NCBI GenBank assembly: GCA_900540335.1
Contig: UQFC01000023.1
Coordinates: 1 to 33,691, forward strand
From: an uncultured Clostridium sp.
GTDB taxonomy: Bacteria > Bacillota > Clostridia > Lachnospirales > Lachnospiraceae
Direction of reading: 5' to 3'
DNA: 33,691 nucleotides
Shown: piece by piece, positions 32,047 to 33,691 of the stretch
How the letters are laid out: each line of letters begins with the position of its first letter
Numbering within the stretch: the first letter of the stretch is position 1
The notes under the pieces: model-generated
Told to the model about the DNA's origin: nothing
Seen by the model: the letters and a program-made list of their open reading frames with translations, nothing else
Databases searched by the model: none
Program-made: the position numbers and the translations under genes

Positions 32047-33426
32047 ATGAATAAAGATCTGACTGTGGGAAAGGCGGATCAGGTATTGTGGAGATTTTGT
32101 CTCCCTCTGTTTGGAAGTATTGTATTTCAGCAGCTTTACAATATTGCAGACAGTCTGGTGGCGGGAAAGCTGGTAGGAGAAACTGCGCTTGCTGCTGTGG
32201 GAAACAGCTATGAAATCACACTGATTCTGATTGCGTTTTCTTTTGGATGTAATATGGGATGTTCGGTTCTGGTTTCTCAGCTGTTTGGAGCAAAAAGATA
32301 CGGAGAATTAAAGAGCGCTGTTTCTACAGCCTGTATTTTCAGCGGAATTCTCTGTCTGTGCCTGATGGCCTTTACGTTTTTTGGCGGTGAGATGCTGCTG
32401 CGTTTTATTAAAACACCGGAGGATATTTTTGCAGATTCTACAATATACCTGGATATTTATGTGTATGGACTGCCGTTTGTGTTTTTCTATAATATTGCAA
32501 CCGGAATTTTTTCCGGCCTGGGGGATTCCAGAACACCGTTTTTGTTTCTGGCAGCTTCCTCTGTATCTAATATTTTTATGGACATCGTATTTGTCCTCTG
32601 GTTCCTTCACATGGGGATATCAGGAGTGGCCGGAGTGGCATGGGCAACCTTTCTCTGCCAGGGCGTTAGCTGCATCCTGGCAATGACCGTGGTGTTCAGG
32701 CGTCTGTCAAAAATTGGAAACGGGATTCATGCGCCGTTATTTGACCGGAACCTGCTGAAGAAATTCCTGATTATTGCAGTTCCCAGTATCTGCCAGCAGA
32801 GCTTTATCTCTGTGGGAAATATTGTGATTCAGGGTGTAATCAATGGATTTGGAACTGCGGTAATAGCCGGCTATGCGGCAGCTGTAAAGCTGAATAACCT
32901 GGTGATTACTGCATTTACAACTCTGGCCAACGGTATTTCCAATTATACGGCTCAGAATATAGGAGCCGGAAAGTATGAGCGGGTGAAGGAGGGAATGCGG
33001 GCAGGCATAAAGATAGTGTGGATTTTGTCTCTTCCTCTGTTCCTCCTGTATTTCTTTGCAGGAGAGTATGCAATCCGGTTCTTTATGAATGAGCCGACAG
33101 CAGAGGCTGTCCATACAGGCGTTACCTATCTCCGGATTCTTTCGCCGTTTTATTTTGTGATTTCTGTAAAACTGGTGCTGGATGGAATTTTGCGGGGAGC
33201 CTCTATGATGAAATCTTTTATGGCGGCAACCTTTACGGATCTTCTGCTGAGAGTGGTGCTGGCTGCGGTTTTTTCCAGAACGGTACTGGGGTCTGCAGGA
33301 ATCTGGTGCGCATGGCCCGTGGGCTGGTGTGTTGCGACAGCCATGTCAGGAATGTTTTACCGGAAAGGGGTGTGGCATCAGGAAGACGGGAAAAAATCGA
33401 AAATTAGAAAAATTGCAAAAAAATAA
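32047..33426 (+). CDS. MATE family multidrug/cation efflux transporter
   Basis: This 459-residue integral membrane protein has about 12 hydrophobic segments in two related halves. It opens VLWRFCLPLFGSIVFQQLYNIADSLVAGKLVGETALAAVG, the MATE pattern, with the second half beginning LLKKFLIIAVPSICQQSFISVGN. MATE proteins export drugs or metabolites using Na+ or H+ gradients; the substrate cannot be read from sequence. The ATG at 32047 has AAGGAGT about 9 nt upstream. It is divergent from lysR and followed directly by the tRNA-Leu promoter, with no clear terminator of its own. Confidence 0.94.
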   Translation: MNKDLTVGKADQVLWRFCLPLFGSIVFQQLYNIADSLVAGKLVGETALAAVGNSYEITLILIAFSFGCNMGCSVLVSQLFGAKRYGELKSAVSTACIFSGILCLCLMAFTFFGGEMLLRFIKTPEDIFADSTIYLDIYVYGLPFVFFYNIATGIFSGLGDSRTPFLFLAASSVSNIFMDIVFVLWFLHMGISGVAGVAWATFLCQGVSCILAMTVVFRRLSKIGNGIHAPLFDRNLLKKFLIIAVPSICQQSFISVGNIVIQGVINGFGTAVIAGYAAAVKLNNLVITAFTTLANGISNYTAQNIGAGKYERVKEGMRAGIKIVWILSLPLFLLYFFAGEYAIRFFMNEPTAEAVHTGVTYLRILSPFYFVISVKLVLDGILRGASMMKSFMAATFTDLLLRVVLAAVFSRTVLGSAGIWCAWPVGWCVATAMSGMFYRKGVWHQEDGKKSKIRKIAKK

Positions 33427-33434
33427 AAAAGGGA

Positions 33435-33463
33435 TTGACAAAAGGAGACAGTTCCGCTATAAT
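33435..33463 (+). promoter_or_regulatory. tRNA-Leu promoter, perfect consensus
   Basis: TTGACA (33435-33440), 17 bp, TATAAT (33458-33463). It starts 9 bp after the MATE stop codon and lies 47 bp before the tRNA. Confidence 0.88.
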
Positions 33464-33510
33464 AGCCATTGTTGACCGGTTGAGTTGAAAAGCTCGCAGG
33501 ACAATGGTTC

Positions 33511-33594
33511 GCAGAAGTGGCGGAATTGGCAGACGCGCACGGTTCAGGTCCGTGTGGTAGCAATACCTTGTGGGTTCAACTCCCATCTTCTGCA
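33511..33594 (+). tRNA. tRNA-Leu (anticodon CAG)
   Basis: This is a class II tRNA: acceptor GCAGAAG (33511-33517) pairs with CTTCTGC (33587-33593), with discriminator A at 33594. The anticodon loop TTCAGGT gives CAG (33545-33547), reading CUG. It has a long variable arm, and the T arm has GGTTCAACTCC. No encoded CCA. Confidence 0.96.
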
Positions 33595-33603
33595 TCACAG
33601 AGA

Positions 33604-33629
33604 GTTCGGCGGATGCCGGGCTTTTTTTT
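33604..33629 (+). terminator. tRNA-Leu terminator
   Basis: GTTCGGC (33604-33610) pairs with GCCGGGC (33615-33621), a 7-bp stem with two G-T pairs and a GGAT loop. Eight T's follow. After it comes ATTTCATAGGA, matching the left arm of the 30810 hairpin, and a small GTGTC/GACAC repeat. Confidence 0.88.
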
Positions 33630-33691
33630 ATTTCATAGGATTAGGGTGTCAAAAGACACATTAACATTCATTGATTTTTGTTTGTACCTTG

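Overview
The window is the replication-origin region of a low-to-moderate G+C Firmicute, most likely a Lachnospiraceae (Clostridium cluster XIVa) member. The evidence is the gene set and protein character: a dnaA-dnaN-S4-recF-gyrB-gyrA cluster, rpmH-rnpA-yidD-yidC-jag-mnmE-mnmG-rsmG, parA-parB-DUF4446, two-subunit Fe-S fumarase, bifunctional AdhE, strong AGGAGG ribosome binding sites and TTGACA-17-TATAAT promoters. I cannot name the species from sequence alone.

Left arm (1-10850, all minus strand, transcribed away from the origin): the 5' end of a 16S rRNA gene with a leader and two tandem promoters, tRNA-Ser(GCU), fumarase beta and alpha subunits, then gyrA, gyrB, recF, an S4-domain gene, dnaN and dnaA. 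oriC is bipartite around dnaA. The dnaA-dnaN gap holds DnaA boxes, a G-rich block, DnaA-trio-like triplets and an AT-rich stretch in the order known from Bacillus subtilis. The region upstream of dnaA holds a second DnaA-box cluster that overlaps the dnaA promoter and a hairpin.

Between dnaA and rpmH sits a two-gene minus-strand unit, a P1/S58-family peptidase and an ECF transporter substrate-binding protein, behind a roughly 340-nt leader with a possible attenuator. This pair separates genes that are usually neighbours.

Right arm (13190-21076, plus strand): ribosomal protein L34, RNase P protein, the YidD/YidC/Jag membrane-insertion and RNA-binding genes, the tRNA-U34 modification pair MnmE/MnmG, and the 16S methyltransferase RsmG. 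A segregation zone follows (21400-27031) with three perfect parS sites (one inside parB), parA, parB and a DUF4446 gene. It also contains an SRPBCC protein, a glyoxalase-like protein and a membrane-anchored alpha/beta hydrolase-like protein that seems to lack its nucleophile. An unusual purine-rich tract of about 280 bp lies beside the first parS.

The last part (27170-33691) is accessory. It has a small XRE-type regulator whose tail is cut by an in-frame stop, a tandem repeat array, adhE with a consensus promoter, a repeat-rich convergent gap, a LysR regulator divergent from a MATE efflux gene, and tRNA-Leu(CAG). Several intergenic hairpins belong to recurring families. Most genes are transcribed in the direction of fork movement. 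Exceptions on the right arm are the peptidase/ECF pair, the glyoxalase-like and hydrolase genes and lysR.
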